Source: Kiritimatiellia bacterium
GTDB taxonomy: Bacteria > Verrucomicrobiota > Kiritimatiellia > RFP12 > UBA3636
Direction of reading: 5' to 3'
NCBI GenBank assembly: GCA_016295275.1
Contig: JAEDLN010000012.1
Coordinates: forward strand, 1 to 20,525
DNA: 20,525 nt
The notes under the pieces were generated by a model. It saw only the letters and a list, made by a program, of their open reading frames with translations. It was not told the DNA's origin and did not search any database. The position numbers and the translations under genes were made by a program. Shown here in pieces: positions 7,398-14,305 of the stretch; the first letter of the stretch is position 1, and each line of letters begins with the position of its first letter.

Positions 7398-8708
7398 ATG
7401 GCTAAACAGAAACGTCTTTCCAAAAAGCCCGGTTTCTCGGTGGATAAGGAAAGGGGCGAGGCCGCTACAATCGGCGCCGCTCTCCGAAATCTGCGAAACC
7501 GCCGCGGTCTTCGCCAAATCGAATTGGCTACGCTGGCAGAGATGAATCCGGGACAAATCAGCGCCCTCGAACACGGACACCGTATGCCGTCTCTCCGGAC
7601 CTTCCGACGGATCTGCGAGGCCCTTGGAACAACGCCCGACGATCTTCTTCGCGTCGCCAATGGCACACAAGCGACACCGCCGCCCGATCAATCGCCCGAA
7701 ACGGATTCGCTTTTGCCGGGGCTTCGCGAACTCTTCGAAACCCCCGAGGAAAAACTCTTCGCCCCCCTCACCCGTCGCGGCATCATTCGCACGACGCGAC
7801 TCGATTCCTACGCGGCACCGCTCCCTTCCGAAGAAACCATCACCCTCCTCGAACGGCGAATCTTCGATTACCTGCGCATCGAGACACTCTGTGGGGCGTT
7901 CCGTAAAACCTCCATCCCGCTGACCATCCCATTCCGGACCTCCACCGATGGCGCGGAAGCCCTTGCAACGGCTGTTCGCTCGTTCCTCGGTATCGGCGAC
8001 TCCGTCATTCTCGATTACGTCTCCTTGCTGGAAAACAGGGGCATTCGAGTCCTCTTCCTCGAACTGCCCCGCAATACGGAGAGCTTTTCTTTCTACGACC
8101 GCAACAACAACGGCGCTTTCTTTGTCGTCAACGGCAACAGCACACCGGAAAAACAGCTTTTCCGGATTGCCCTCGAACTTGCCTACCTCTATCTCTTTAT
8201 CCACAACGGCGAAAAACCGGTCTTCGAGTCCGCAGAAGCCAATCGACGGTTCGCCAAGTATTTCGCCGCCTGCTTCCTCCTTCCGCGCAACGCAATCCTC
8301 TTTATTGCCAATTCGCTCGGTACGGGGCGCGGCGACTGGACATACCCGCTCGTTCTCCGGATGAAACGCCATTTCGGCGTAAGCGCCGAGGCTTTCTGCT
8401 ACCGCCTTCTGGAACTCAACCAAATCCACGAAACCGCCGTCACGGGAATCCTCGCGTCCATTCAATCCTTCTACGAAACGCACCAAAACCGCGAACCGGG
8501 CGAAACACTCCCTTCCCTCCTGACCAACAGCCGCCTCGCCGATCTCATCGAACGAGCCCGTTCCATTCCCGGAGCTTTCGATGAAGCGCGAAACATTGCG
8601 CGCCACGCCGGTCTTCCTTTCGAGGAAAACAGCGGTCGCCGCTCTCAACCGCAATTCTTCGGCTTTCCGTTTGAGAAGGGGTCAGAGCTTATTAACACAG
8701 TAGATTGA
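7398..8708 (+). CDS. XRE-family regulator with degenerate ImmA/IrrE-like domain
   Basis: A 436-residue protein. Residues about 24-85 form a Cro/C1-type helix-turn-helix (GAALRNLRNRRGLRQIEL, then NPGQISALEHGHRMPSLRTF). After a Pro-rich linker, residues about 150-310 resemble the ImmA/IrrE (DUF955) metallopeptidase domain: FFVVNGNSTPEKQLFRIALE, then a block like the usual ANRFAAEFLMP (ANRRFAKYFAACFLLP, 281-296). The zinc motif HExxH is LELAY at 259-263, so both His ligands are lost and peptidase activity is unlikely. It probably senses a ligand or partner and binds DNA. It starts 34 bases after the GH130 gene with no Shine-Dalgarno, suggesting cotranscription; control of that gene is inference. 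The last residues (KGSELINTVD) are encoded by a repeat-like sequence. Confidence 0.85.
   Translation: MAKQKRLSKKPGFSVDKERGEAATIGAALRNLRNRRGLRQIELATLAEMNPGQISALEHGHRMPSLRTFRRICEALGTTPDDLLRVANGTQATPPPDQSPETDSLLPGLRELFETPEEKLFAPLTRRGIIRTTRLDSYAAPLPSEETITLLERRIFDYLRIETLCGAFRKTSIPLTIPFRTSTDGAEALATAVRSFLGIGDSVILDYVSLLENRGIRVLFLELPRNTESFSFYDRNNNGAFFVVNGNSTPEKQLFRIALELAYLYLFIHNGEKPVFESAEANRRFAKYFAACFLLPRNAILFIANSLGTGRGDWTYPLVLRMKRHFGVSAEAFCYRLLELNQIHETAVTGILASIQSFYETHQNREPGETLPSLLTNSRLADLIERARSIPGAFDEARNIARHAGLPFEENSGRRSQPQFFGFPFEKGSELINTVD
8678..8696 (+). repeat. Repeat-like scar at the 3' end of the regulator gene
   Basis: GGGGTCAGAGCTTATTAAC lies within the last codons of the regulator gene and encodes GSELIN. 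The GGGGTCAG core resembles sequence I have seen flanking IS200/RAYT-type elements in other bacteria. That likeness is from memory. No second copy is present in this window. Confidence 0.3.
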
Positions 8709-9212
8709 TATAGTAAAGTAGTTACTGTCCGATTTTACGATAGGTTGACACTTTTGAGTTGAGATTGAATTGCTCGTGCGGTTCGCTTTTCGTGTCAATA
8801 GCGTTTCCCTTACTTGCCGCTTTCGCCACGGGGTCGGTGGTGCCACAGGACGGAATTGCGCTCGGGAAGGCACAACCTGACGAGGCGGTCGCGGCGGAAG
8901 GCATGGTCAGCAATGACGCCGAGCGGGCGATCTCGTTGTCACGCGCAAAAGTGTGCTGCTGCCAAGTCCTCATGAACAGCAGACTCTTTCGCAGGCGATT
9001 GCACCTCGATATTCAATGATAGAGAATGGAGGCGAAGCAGCCGCCGAAGGTGCGGATAACATGCCTGACGGGGAAACCTTCATCGCCCCCCGATAAAATC
9101 CGATTTGTCGTTCAATGATGACGCGTCGCCGCGTTTCGAATCCGGAACGAACGGCTTCGGTGCATCGGGTTCGCCTTCGGCTTGACCTTTGCCGCGTCCC
9201 GGAAAGTCAGAG
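8709..9212. other. Non-coding spacer with interspersed-repeat-like sequence
   Basis: No gene is supportable between the convergent regulator and SPFH genes. Open frames exist on both strands (for example 8759-9019 plus and 8722-8973 minus) but lack family resemblance. The segment at 8903-8945 translates as VSNDAERAISLSRA on one strand and FARDNEIARS on the other. This recalls the widely scattered bacterial repeats that translate as ERSDEAISLS and RDNEIA. I therefore read the stretch as a decayed intergenic repeat, not a gene. Confidence 0.4.
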
Positions 9213-9253
9213 AAAACATGCGTGCGGATTTTGTCGATTTGACATCCCGCACG
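9213..9253 (-). terminator. Probable terminator of the SPFH gene
   Basis: On the minus strand CGTGCGGGAT (9253-9244) pairs with ATCCGCACG (9229-9221), leaving one bulged G. After CATG comes a short T-run (TTTT, complement of 9213-9216). It starts 15 bases past the SPFH stop codon. The U-tract is short, so efficiency is uncertain. Confidence 0.5.
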
Positions 9254-9267
9254 GCACTTCCGATCCG

Positions 9268-10083
9268 TTACTGTACATTCAACAGCGGCTTCACGCCATC
9301 GCCAATCACAAGAGTCTGCGGTGCCTTTCCGTCCCATTTCTGGATGGCTTCGAGCGAAACAAGACCCGGATTCGACTTGAGCGCGTCGCCGCGAATCTGC
9401 ATGGACTTCGCTTCCGCCTCGGCGGCAATGACCTTCTGCCGAGCCTCTTCCTCTATTTCCTGCGTCTTGTTCTTGGCACGGATCGCATTCTGCATGGCGA
9501 CCTGCTTGTCCTCAATGGCCTTCTCAAAGACATCCGAATAGTCGATATTCGCGAGAACAACGGAACTTACGCGGATCGGCTTGCCTTTCAGAACATCGCA
9601 CACACGGGTGTGGATTTCTTTCGTTGCCTTGTCGCGTCCGTTGATGAGCTTGTCCGCCTCCCAACAGCCGATGACATCCTTCGTTACGCCAATGACGGCA
9701 GGTGCCAGAATTTTGTCGGCATACTGGGGGCCGATCTCGTTATGCAGCTGGACAAGCTCCGACTGATCGAGGGAAAACGTCACGACAATCTGAAACTCGG
9801 CGCTCTGCACATCCTTAGTGTAGGCGTTCATCCTCAGATCGCTGCGCTGTTCGCGACAATCGTAGGTAACAAGGTTGCCGCCAATCGGGTTAAAGAACCA
9901 AAGACCCGGCCCCAGCGGCTTCGACACGACCTTACCCCAGGAAAGCTTCAGTCCGCAATGACCGGCATCGACCTGACCCCAGGGTCTGCAAGCACCCAAA
10001 AACAAGAGCACCAGCGCAACAACGATAAAAATAATGATCCCGTTTGCGTTTTTCATGATGTTTTCATCCTTTCGTTTTTTCAT
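9268..10083 (-). CDS. SPFH/prohibitin-family membrane protein
   Basis: Member of the stomatin/prohibitin/flotillin/HflK-C superfamily, usually membrane-anchored scaffolds that organise proteases or membrane domains. A hydrophobic N-terminal segment (GIIIFIVVALVLLFLGAC, about residues 15-32) is followed by the SPFH entry VDAGHCGLKLSWGKV and PLGPGLWFFNPIGG, then the band-7 core and a charged coiled-coil (NKTQEIEEEARQKVIAAEAEAKSM). LGAC also fits a lipobox, so it may be a lipoprotein or a simple anchored protein. Two start codons 27 bases apart, each with its own identical-type AAAGGAT site, are possible: 10083 (271 residues) and 10056 (262 residues). It stands alone, convergent with the upstream regulator gene and with its own probable terminator. 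Confidence 0.87.
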   Translation of the reverse strand: MKKRKDENIMKNANGIIIFIVVALVLLFLGACRPWGQVDAGHCGLKLSWGKVVSKPLGPGLWFFNPIGGNLVTYDCREQRSDLRMNAYTKDVQSAEFQIVVTFSLDQSELVQLHNEIGPQYADKILAPAVIGVTKDVIGCWEADKLINGRDKATKEIHTRVCDVLKGKPIRVSSVVLANIDYSDVFEKAIEDKQVAMQNAIRAKNKTQEIEEEARQKVIAAEAEAKSMQIRGDALKSNPGLVSLEAIQKWDGKAPQTLVIGDGVKPLLNVQ

Positions 10084-10099
10084 GATGTTTCAATCCTTT
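10047..10099 (-). repeat. Tandem duplication of ribosome binding site and start codon
   Basis: Two near-identical 26-27 base units (10099-10073 and 10072-10047) each carry AAAGGAT, a short spacer, ATG and a Lys-coding A-run. The two ATG codons are exactly 27 bases apart, so both are in the SPFH frame. Confidence 0.75.
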
Positions 10100-10175
10100 C
10101 AGATTGCCATATCGTAACTGATTATCGCTGTGTAGAGAAAGATTTCCGCCTTCCGGAAGTACAATGGTTTTCCCG

Positions 10176-10421
10176 TCACTTGAGATCTTGTTTCCGTCGC
10201 CTCGTCCGTTGGCTATACAAAAAATGACGCGCGCCTTGCGCCTTAACCTTCAAGCAACCCTTCGTGCCTTGTGCCTTTGCGGAATCGGAAAACGAAAGCA
10301 GACCGGCCTTTGACGGCGCAACGATATGGTTTGCGCCCGTGCCATCCTGCAACGACGATATACAGTCGGCAAAGGCACCTAGTCTTGTCGACAATAGCAA
10401 CATGGCAATGATAGCTTTCAT
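10176..10421 (-). CDS. Doubtful small secreted protein
   Basis: An 81-residue frame starting at 10421 begins MKAIIAMLLLSTRLGAFADC, a plausible signal peptide with cleavage after AFA. An AGAAGG site lies 8 bases before the ATG. The rest resembles no family I know. The latter half (KAQGTKGCLKVKAQGAR) is encoded by short AAGGCRCAAGG-type direct repeats, which suggests intergenic repeat DNA rather than selected protein. It may be a real short secreted protein, a decayed gene, or chance. The flanks (10100-10175 and 10422-10608) hold nothing else I can support. Confidence 0.3.
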   Translation of the reverse strand: MKAIIAMLLLSTRLGAFADCISSLQDGTGANHIVAPSKAGLLSFSDSAKAQGTKGCLKVKAQGARHFLYSQRTRRRKQDLK

Positions 10422-10608
10422 CAAAAAACCTTCTACAGTACGGTTCGGCATTGTTCAATCCGATTTTTACGCTAACATCCCGAATCCGAACCATGCCCCG
10501 AAAGCGAGACACGTGTCTTCCGCATCGTGATTGTCCGAATGATAGCGCAGGGTATTGGATTCTAGCAAGACGTGCAAAACCGCAACCCCGATGCGGCAAC
10601 AACGACCC

Positions 10609-10637
10609 TTGCGAGAGTTCACAAATTCGAATAGGAT
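10609..10637 (+). promoter_or_regulatory. Candidate promoter immediately before the ApgM-like gene
   Basis: TTGCGA (10609-10614) and TAGGAT (10632-10637) are separated by 17 bases. If used, transcription would start at or next to the ATG at 10645, giving an almost leaderless messenger. The same bases (AGGATTAGGGAT) could instead be the ribosome binding site, which would argue for a promoter further upstream. Confidence 0.3.
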
Positions 10638-10644
10638 TAGGGAT

Positions 10645-11862
10645 ATGAAAACCATTCTCATTCTTCCGGACGGCATGGCCGACGAACCGATTCCGCAACT
10701 GGGAGGAAAAACCCCCTTGCAGGCGGCAAAAACCCCTGCCATGGATACCATTGCCCGTGAGGGCCGGTGCGGAACGCTCCGAACACTTCCCGAGGGATTT
10801 CCCACCTCTTCCGATGTTGCCAACATGTCCGTCATCGGATGCGATCTGAAGACCGAATACTGCGGACGCGGCGTACTGGAAGCCAACAGCAAGGGAATCC
10901 CCTTGACGCCCGACGATATCGCCTTTCGAATCAATCTCTGCTCCGTCGACGAAGAGGGACGCCTCGCAGACTTCTCGGGTGGCCATCCGTCTCAGGAAGA
11001 CGCTGTCGCCTTGATCGAGGAACTCAACGAACATCTGGCTTCCGAAAAGGTGCATTTCTATCCGGGCGTCAGCTACCGCAACATCATGGTTTTGCATGGT
11101 CCCGGGTTCTCCGCAGATATTCATTGCCAAAAACCGGATGACAATTCCGGCAATCCCGTTGCCGAACATTTGCCCGATCTCCCGGAAGCTGCCGCAAACG
11201 ATCCCGCCGCCAAGGCAACGCTCGCTTTCGTGCTCGATATCATCGCACGCGCCGCCGAAGTGCTCGAACATTCGAAACGCGCGCAAGAGCGCCCCGTTCC
11301 CGTGAACGCAATCTGGCCTTGGTCCCCCGGACGTGCCGGCGCCATCCGCTCGCTTAAGACCCTTCGCGGCATCACAGGTGCCGTGATTTCCGCCGTCGAT
11401 GTCATCAACGGTCTCGGCCGCTCCATCGGCATGGATGTCATTTCCGTCCCCGGTGCCACCGGCTATATCGATACCAACTACGAAGGAAAGGCTGCGGCAG
11501 CCCTTGAGGCAATTCGGACGCACGACTTCGTGTATGTGCATGTCGAGGCCACCGACGAAGTCTCCCACGCCCGCGATCTTCCGCTGAAGATAAAGGTGAT
11601 CGAGGATGTCGATTCCCGTCTCGTCGCACCGATCCTCGCCGGGGCTCCGGACGATTGCCGCATCGTCCTTTTGCCCGACCATCCCGTCCCGATTTCCATC
11701 GGCAAGCACACCCGAACACCTGTTCCCGTTGCCGTGCGAACACCCGGTCTGGAACCGGACGCCGTACAGGTCTATGATGAAATCGAAGCTCCCAAAGGTT
11801 CGCTCGGAAACTTCAAGGATGCCGGGCTGATGGACTTCCTCTTCCCCCCTGTCGCTCGCTAA
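10645..11862 (+). CDS. ApgM-family cofactor-independent phosphoglycerate mutase or proposed homoserine kinase
   Basis: A 405-residue metalloenzyme of the alkaline-phosphatase superfamily. The start MKTILILPDGMADEP carries the first metal-site Asp (D9). TSSDVANMSVIG (54-65) holds the expected nucleophile Ser, followed by CGRGVLEANSKGI. Late motifs HVEATDEVSHARD and DHPVPISIGKHTRTPVPV supply the other metal ligands. ApgM enzymes interconvert 3- and 2-phosphoglycerate, but a bacterial branch with these same motifs (TIGR02535) has been proposed to act as homoserine kinase in threonine synthesis. No threonine gene is nearby, so context does not decide. The 30-codon longer frame is rejected because its N-terminus is not family-like. 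galE follows by 60 bases. Confidence 0.87.
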   Translation: MKTILILPDGMADEPIPQLGGKTPLQAAKTPAMDTIAREGRCGTLRTLPEGFPTSSDVANMSVIGCDLKTEYCGRGVLEANSKGIPLTPDDIAFRINLCSVDEEGRLADFSGGHPSQEDAVALIEELNEHLASEKVHFYPGVSYRNIMVLHGPGFSADIHCQKPDDNSGNPVAEHLPDLPEAAANDPAAKATLAFVLDIIARAAEVLEHSKRAQERPVPVNAIWPWSPGRAGAIRSLKTLRGITGAVISAVDVINGLGRSIGMDVISVPGATGYIDTNYEGKAAAALEAIRTHDFVYVHVEATDEVSHARDLPLKIKVIEDVDSRLVAPILAGAPDDCRIVLLPDHPVPISIGKHTRTPVPVAVRTPGLEPDAVQVYDEIEAPKGSLGNFKDAGLMDFLFPPVAR

Positions 11863-11868
11863 TGCTTT

Positions 11869-11900
11869 TTTTGTCCGGCCCGTTCCCCGCACGGACAAAA
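11869..11900. repeat. 9-bp inverted repeat between the ApgM-like gene and galE
   Basis: TTTTGTCCG (11869-11877) and CGGACAAAA (11892-11900) are perfect reverse complements with a 14-base loop. The T-run is on the 5' side for plus-strand transcription, so it does not look like an intrinsic terminator for the upstream gene. It may be an mRNA-stability structure or an operator ahead of galE. Confidence 0.45.
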
Positions 11901-11922
11901 CCAAATCGTTGAAATTGTCACT

Positions 11923-12945
11923 ATGAATATCCTCATTACCGGAGGTGCCGGTTATATCGGCAGCCATACCTGCGTGGCGGCTTATGCGGCCGGACACACC
12001 ATGACCATCCTGGACGATTTGTCCAATAGTTCGCCGGAATCGCTCAACCGGATTGAAACGATCTCCGGCAAACGCCCGCGCCTCGTCGTCGGCGACATCG
12101 GCGATCGCTCGGTCGTCCGGTCCCTCCTCGACTCCGAGACATTCGACGCCGTCATCCACTTTGCCGGGTTCAAGGCCGTCGGCGAATCCGTCGCCAAACC
12201 TTGGGAATACTACCAGAACAATATCGCGGGAACACTTGTCCTGCTCGATGAAATGCGGAAGCACGGACTCTACAATCTCGTCTTTTCCTCCTCCGCTACG
12301 GTCTACGGAAACCCCGACCCCAAAAATCTGCCGCTCCGCGAAGACGCCCCGCTCGCCGCCGTCAGCCCGTACGGCCAGACAAAACTTTGGCTCGAAGACA
12401 TCATGCGCGCCATGGCGGCTGCCGACCCCAACTGGCATATTCTTCTTCTCCGTTACTTCAACCCCGTCGGTGCGCATGAATCCGGTTTGATGGGCGAAGA
12501 TCCCAACGGCATCCCCAACAACCTCATGCCGTACATCACGCAGGTCGCAATCGGCCGTTTGAAGGAGCTCACCATCTTCGGCAACGATTATCCGACTCGG
12601 GACGGAACGTGCATCCGCGACTACATCCATGTCTGCGATCTGGCCGAAGGTCACATCGCCGCCCTGCGCCGCGTCGCGGAGCTCCCGGGCTGCACACCCG
12701 TCAATCTGGGCTCCGGAAACGGCGTTTCCGTTGCGGAACTCGTCACCTCCTTCGAAAAGGCGCTTGGACGCCCCTTGCCGCATCGGTATGGTCCGCGCCG
12801 CCCGGGCGATGCCGCCGCCTGCTATGCAGATGCTTCCCGCGCACTCGAACTCTTCGGCTGGAAGACCAAACGGAATGCCGATGACATGTGCCGCGACGCC
12901 TGGAACTGGCAATCCAAAAACCCGCAGGGCTACCATACGAAATAG
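11923..12945 (+). CDS. galE: UDP-glucose 4-epimerase
   Basis: Interconverts UDP-glucose and UDP-galactose with tightly bound NAD, for galactose use and surface-sugar synthesis. The 340-residue protein is typical in length. It has the Rossmann motif GGAGYIGSH (7-15), DDLSNSSPESL, IHFAGFKAVGES, the Ser triplet SSSATVYG, the catalytic YxxxK in SPYGQTK, the RYFNPVGAHESGLMGEDPNGIPNNLMPYI family block (shown here in parts), and RDGTCIRDYIHVCDLAEGH. All catalytic residues are present. No Shine-Dalgarno is visible before the ATG. It may be cotranscribed with the preceding gene. A strong terminator follows 25 bases downstream. Confidence 0.96.
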   Translation: MNILITGGAGYIGSHTCVAAYAAGHTMTILDDLSNSSPESLNRIETISGKRPRLVVGDIGDRSVVRSLLDSETFDAVIHFAGFKAVGESVAKPWEYYQNNIAGTLVLLDEMRKHGLYNLVFSSSATVYGNPDPKNLPLREDAPLAAVSPYGQTKLWLEDIMRAMAAADPNWHILLLRYFNPVGAHESGLMGEDPNGIPNNLMPYITQVAIGRLKELTIFGNDYPTRDGTCIRDYIHVCDLAEGHIAALRRVAELPGCTPVNLGSGNGVSVAELVTSFEKALGRPLPHRYGPRRPGDAAACYADASRALELFGWKTKRNADDMCRDAWNWQSKNPQGYHTK

Positions 12946-12970
12946 CCCCCTGCAACAAGAGCAATCCTCA

Positions 12971-13009
12971 AAAAGCACCGTCCTGCCATAAGGCATGCCG
13001 GTGCTTTTC
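12971..13009. terminator. Bidirectional intrinsic terminator after galE
   Basis: AAAAGCACCG (12971-12980) and CGGTGCTTTT (12999-13008) form a perfect 10-bp stem, with T-runs on both strands. It lies between galE and the convergent 402-residue gene and can end both transcripts. Confidence 0.85.
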
Positions 13010-13078
13010 TATTCATCGCCCTGTTATTTTCCCCCGTGCGCTCGCCATTTCGCGCCCCGTCACCGATATGATGACTTG

Positions 13079-14287
13079 CTAATGGCTGTCGGGGCTCCCG
13101 CCTTGGCTGTCGGGACTCCCGTTTTGGCCGTCGGGACTCCCGACCCCACTGCCGATCCGGCGCCAACGCCAGTATGCCGCAGCCAAATGGATGATGCGGC
13201 ACGGAGAAGCCTCCGGCAACGGCGGCTCTCCAAGCGATTTCATCAGCAGTGCCACCATCTCAGCGGAAAAGGGATACCTCGGAGCATACAATTGTGCCAA
13301 GAGACTCTCGCCCGCTCCGCAAAGCCACCGGCTGTCACCGCCATCGAGCGCCACGGCCCTCTCCGCCCCCATCGCCGCCGGCACCTCCATCGCTTGGCGA
13401 ATACGCGCCCTGCGCACCGCATCCGGCTCCTCCGCCAAAAGCAACTCTTGGCACGATTGCATCTGCAGCAACGCATACTCCGGCATTTGCGAACGCAAAG
13501 CACGCGCCGTTTCCGGATCGGTCAGGCGCAACGCACTGTCCAGAGCCTCGTCAATCAATCCGTCGTACAGCTCCTTCCAGTGCGCATCGCCCGTCACCGC
13601 CCATGCGGCCAGATAAACCATCGGAAGACGCCCCATTTCATGCGGATTGCAGCACCACATCCGCTGAATGCCGCGCGAATCGCGGCTTCCGTCGGCTCGC
13701 AGAAAATCATAGTCGTTCTCCGGCGTGCAGTTCGTTTCCATGCGCGTCGCAATCGCCGTCAGCAACCGACCGATTTCCTCTCGCTCCGCCGAGCCCGAGA
13801 GCGCACTGCGCCAATAGCGCCACAATCCATGCACGACATGCGTCACCTGATCGCGCGATGACAACGCGCAGAGGCTCTTGCCGTCCTCTTCGCATAGTCC
13901 GCGCGCGACAAACCCCGGTCTTCCATGCGCCGTCACCAACCCGCGCAATCCCTCGTATACGATCTTGGCGCGCGCCGGAAGCGTAGCATCGCCCGTCACG
14001 GCATGCCAGTCTACAAGCATCGACAAGGCTACGCCACCGACAATCGCCGTATCTTCCATACCCTCGCCATAGCCGTCTCCCAGCTCCGGGAATAGCAACC
14101 CGTTCCGGAACTTCGAGGCCGGCGTCACTTGGGAAGGCGCACAGGCGTAAATCAGGTGCGTATGGGGTCCCGTGAAATCCGTTTCCACCCGCTCGTAGGC
14201 AACTCGGCACAACGCGTCCGGATCCATCCCGGCACACGGCGGAGATACGCTTTTGGAACAAACTTTTTCCTTGTTTTCCGCTTTCAT
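13079..14287 (-). CDS. Uncharacterised protein, possible (alpha/alpha)6-barrel fold, with repeat-encoded C-terminus
   Basis: I do not recognise a named family for this 402-residue protein. It is rich in Ala, Leu, Arg, Trp and Tyr, with helical blocks around aromatic/acidic motifs: GDGYGEGMEDTAIVGGVAL, SSRDQVTHVVHGLWRYWRS, and RMWCCNPHEMGRLPMVYLAAW. This pattern is reminiscent of six-hairpin glycosidase-like proteins, which is inference. No clear signal peptide. The C-terminus is three copies of a GSPD-type motif encoded by a 21-bp repeat. It begins 18 bases after the aldo/keto reductase gene stops, so is probably the last gene of that transcript; no Shine-Dalgarno is visible. Met21 is an alternative start. 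Confidence 0.75.
   Translation of the reverse strand: MKAENKEKVCSKSVSPPCAGMDPDALCRVAYERVETDFTGPHTHLIYACAPSQVTPASKFRNGLLFPELGDGYGEGMEDTAIVGGVALSMLVDWHAVTGDATLPARAKIVYEGLRGLVTAHGRPGFVARGLCEEDGKSLCALSSRDQVTHVVHGLWRYWRSALSGSAEREEIGRLLTAIATRMETNCTPENDYDFLRADGSRDSRGIQRMWCCNPHEMGRLPMVYLAAWAVTGDAHWKELYDGLIDEALDSALRLTDPETARALRSQMPEYALLQMQSCQELLLAEEPDAVRRARIRQAMEVPAAMGAERAVALDGGDSRWLCGAGESLLAQLYAPRYPFSAEMVALLMKSLGEPPLPEASPCRIIHLAAAYWRWRRIGSGVGSPDGQNGSPDSQGGSPDSH
13082..13144 (-). repeat. Three 21-bp tandem repeats at a gene's 3' end
   Basis: Units 13082-13102, 13103-13123 and 13124-13144 differ at only a few bases and share a palindromic GGGAGTCCC or close variant. They keep frame and add seven residues each (GSPDSQG-like) to the C-terminus of the 402-residue protein. 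Confidence 0.85.
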
Positions 14288-14305
14288 CGCAATCGAAAAA
14301 GAGAA

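Noticed and set aside
8722..9019. Opposing short frames in the spacer after the regulator gene
   Set aside because: Their translations match the look of scattered intergenic repeats rather than proteins.
9080..9337. An 85-codon minus-strand frame overlapping the SPFH 3' end
   Set aside because: It overlaps the conserved end of the SPFH gene in another frame and crosses its probable terminator.
10243..12996. A 917-codon open frame on the minus strand
   Set aside because: It lies antisense to the ApgM-like gene and galE, both with clear motifs; its product is Gly/Asp/Val-rich with no family likeness, typical of a codon-bias shadow.
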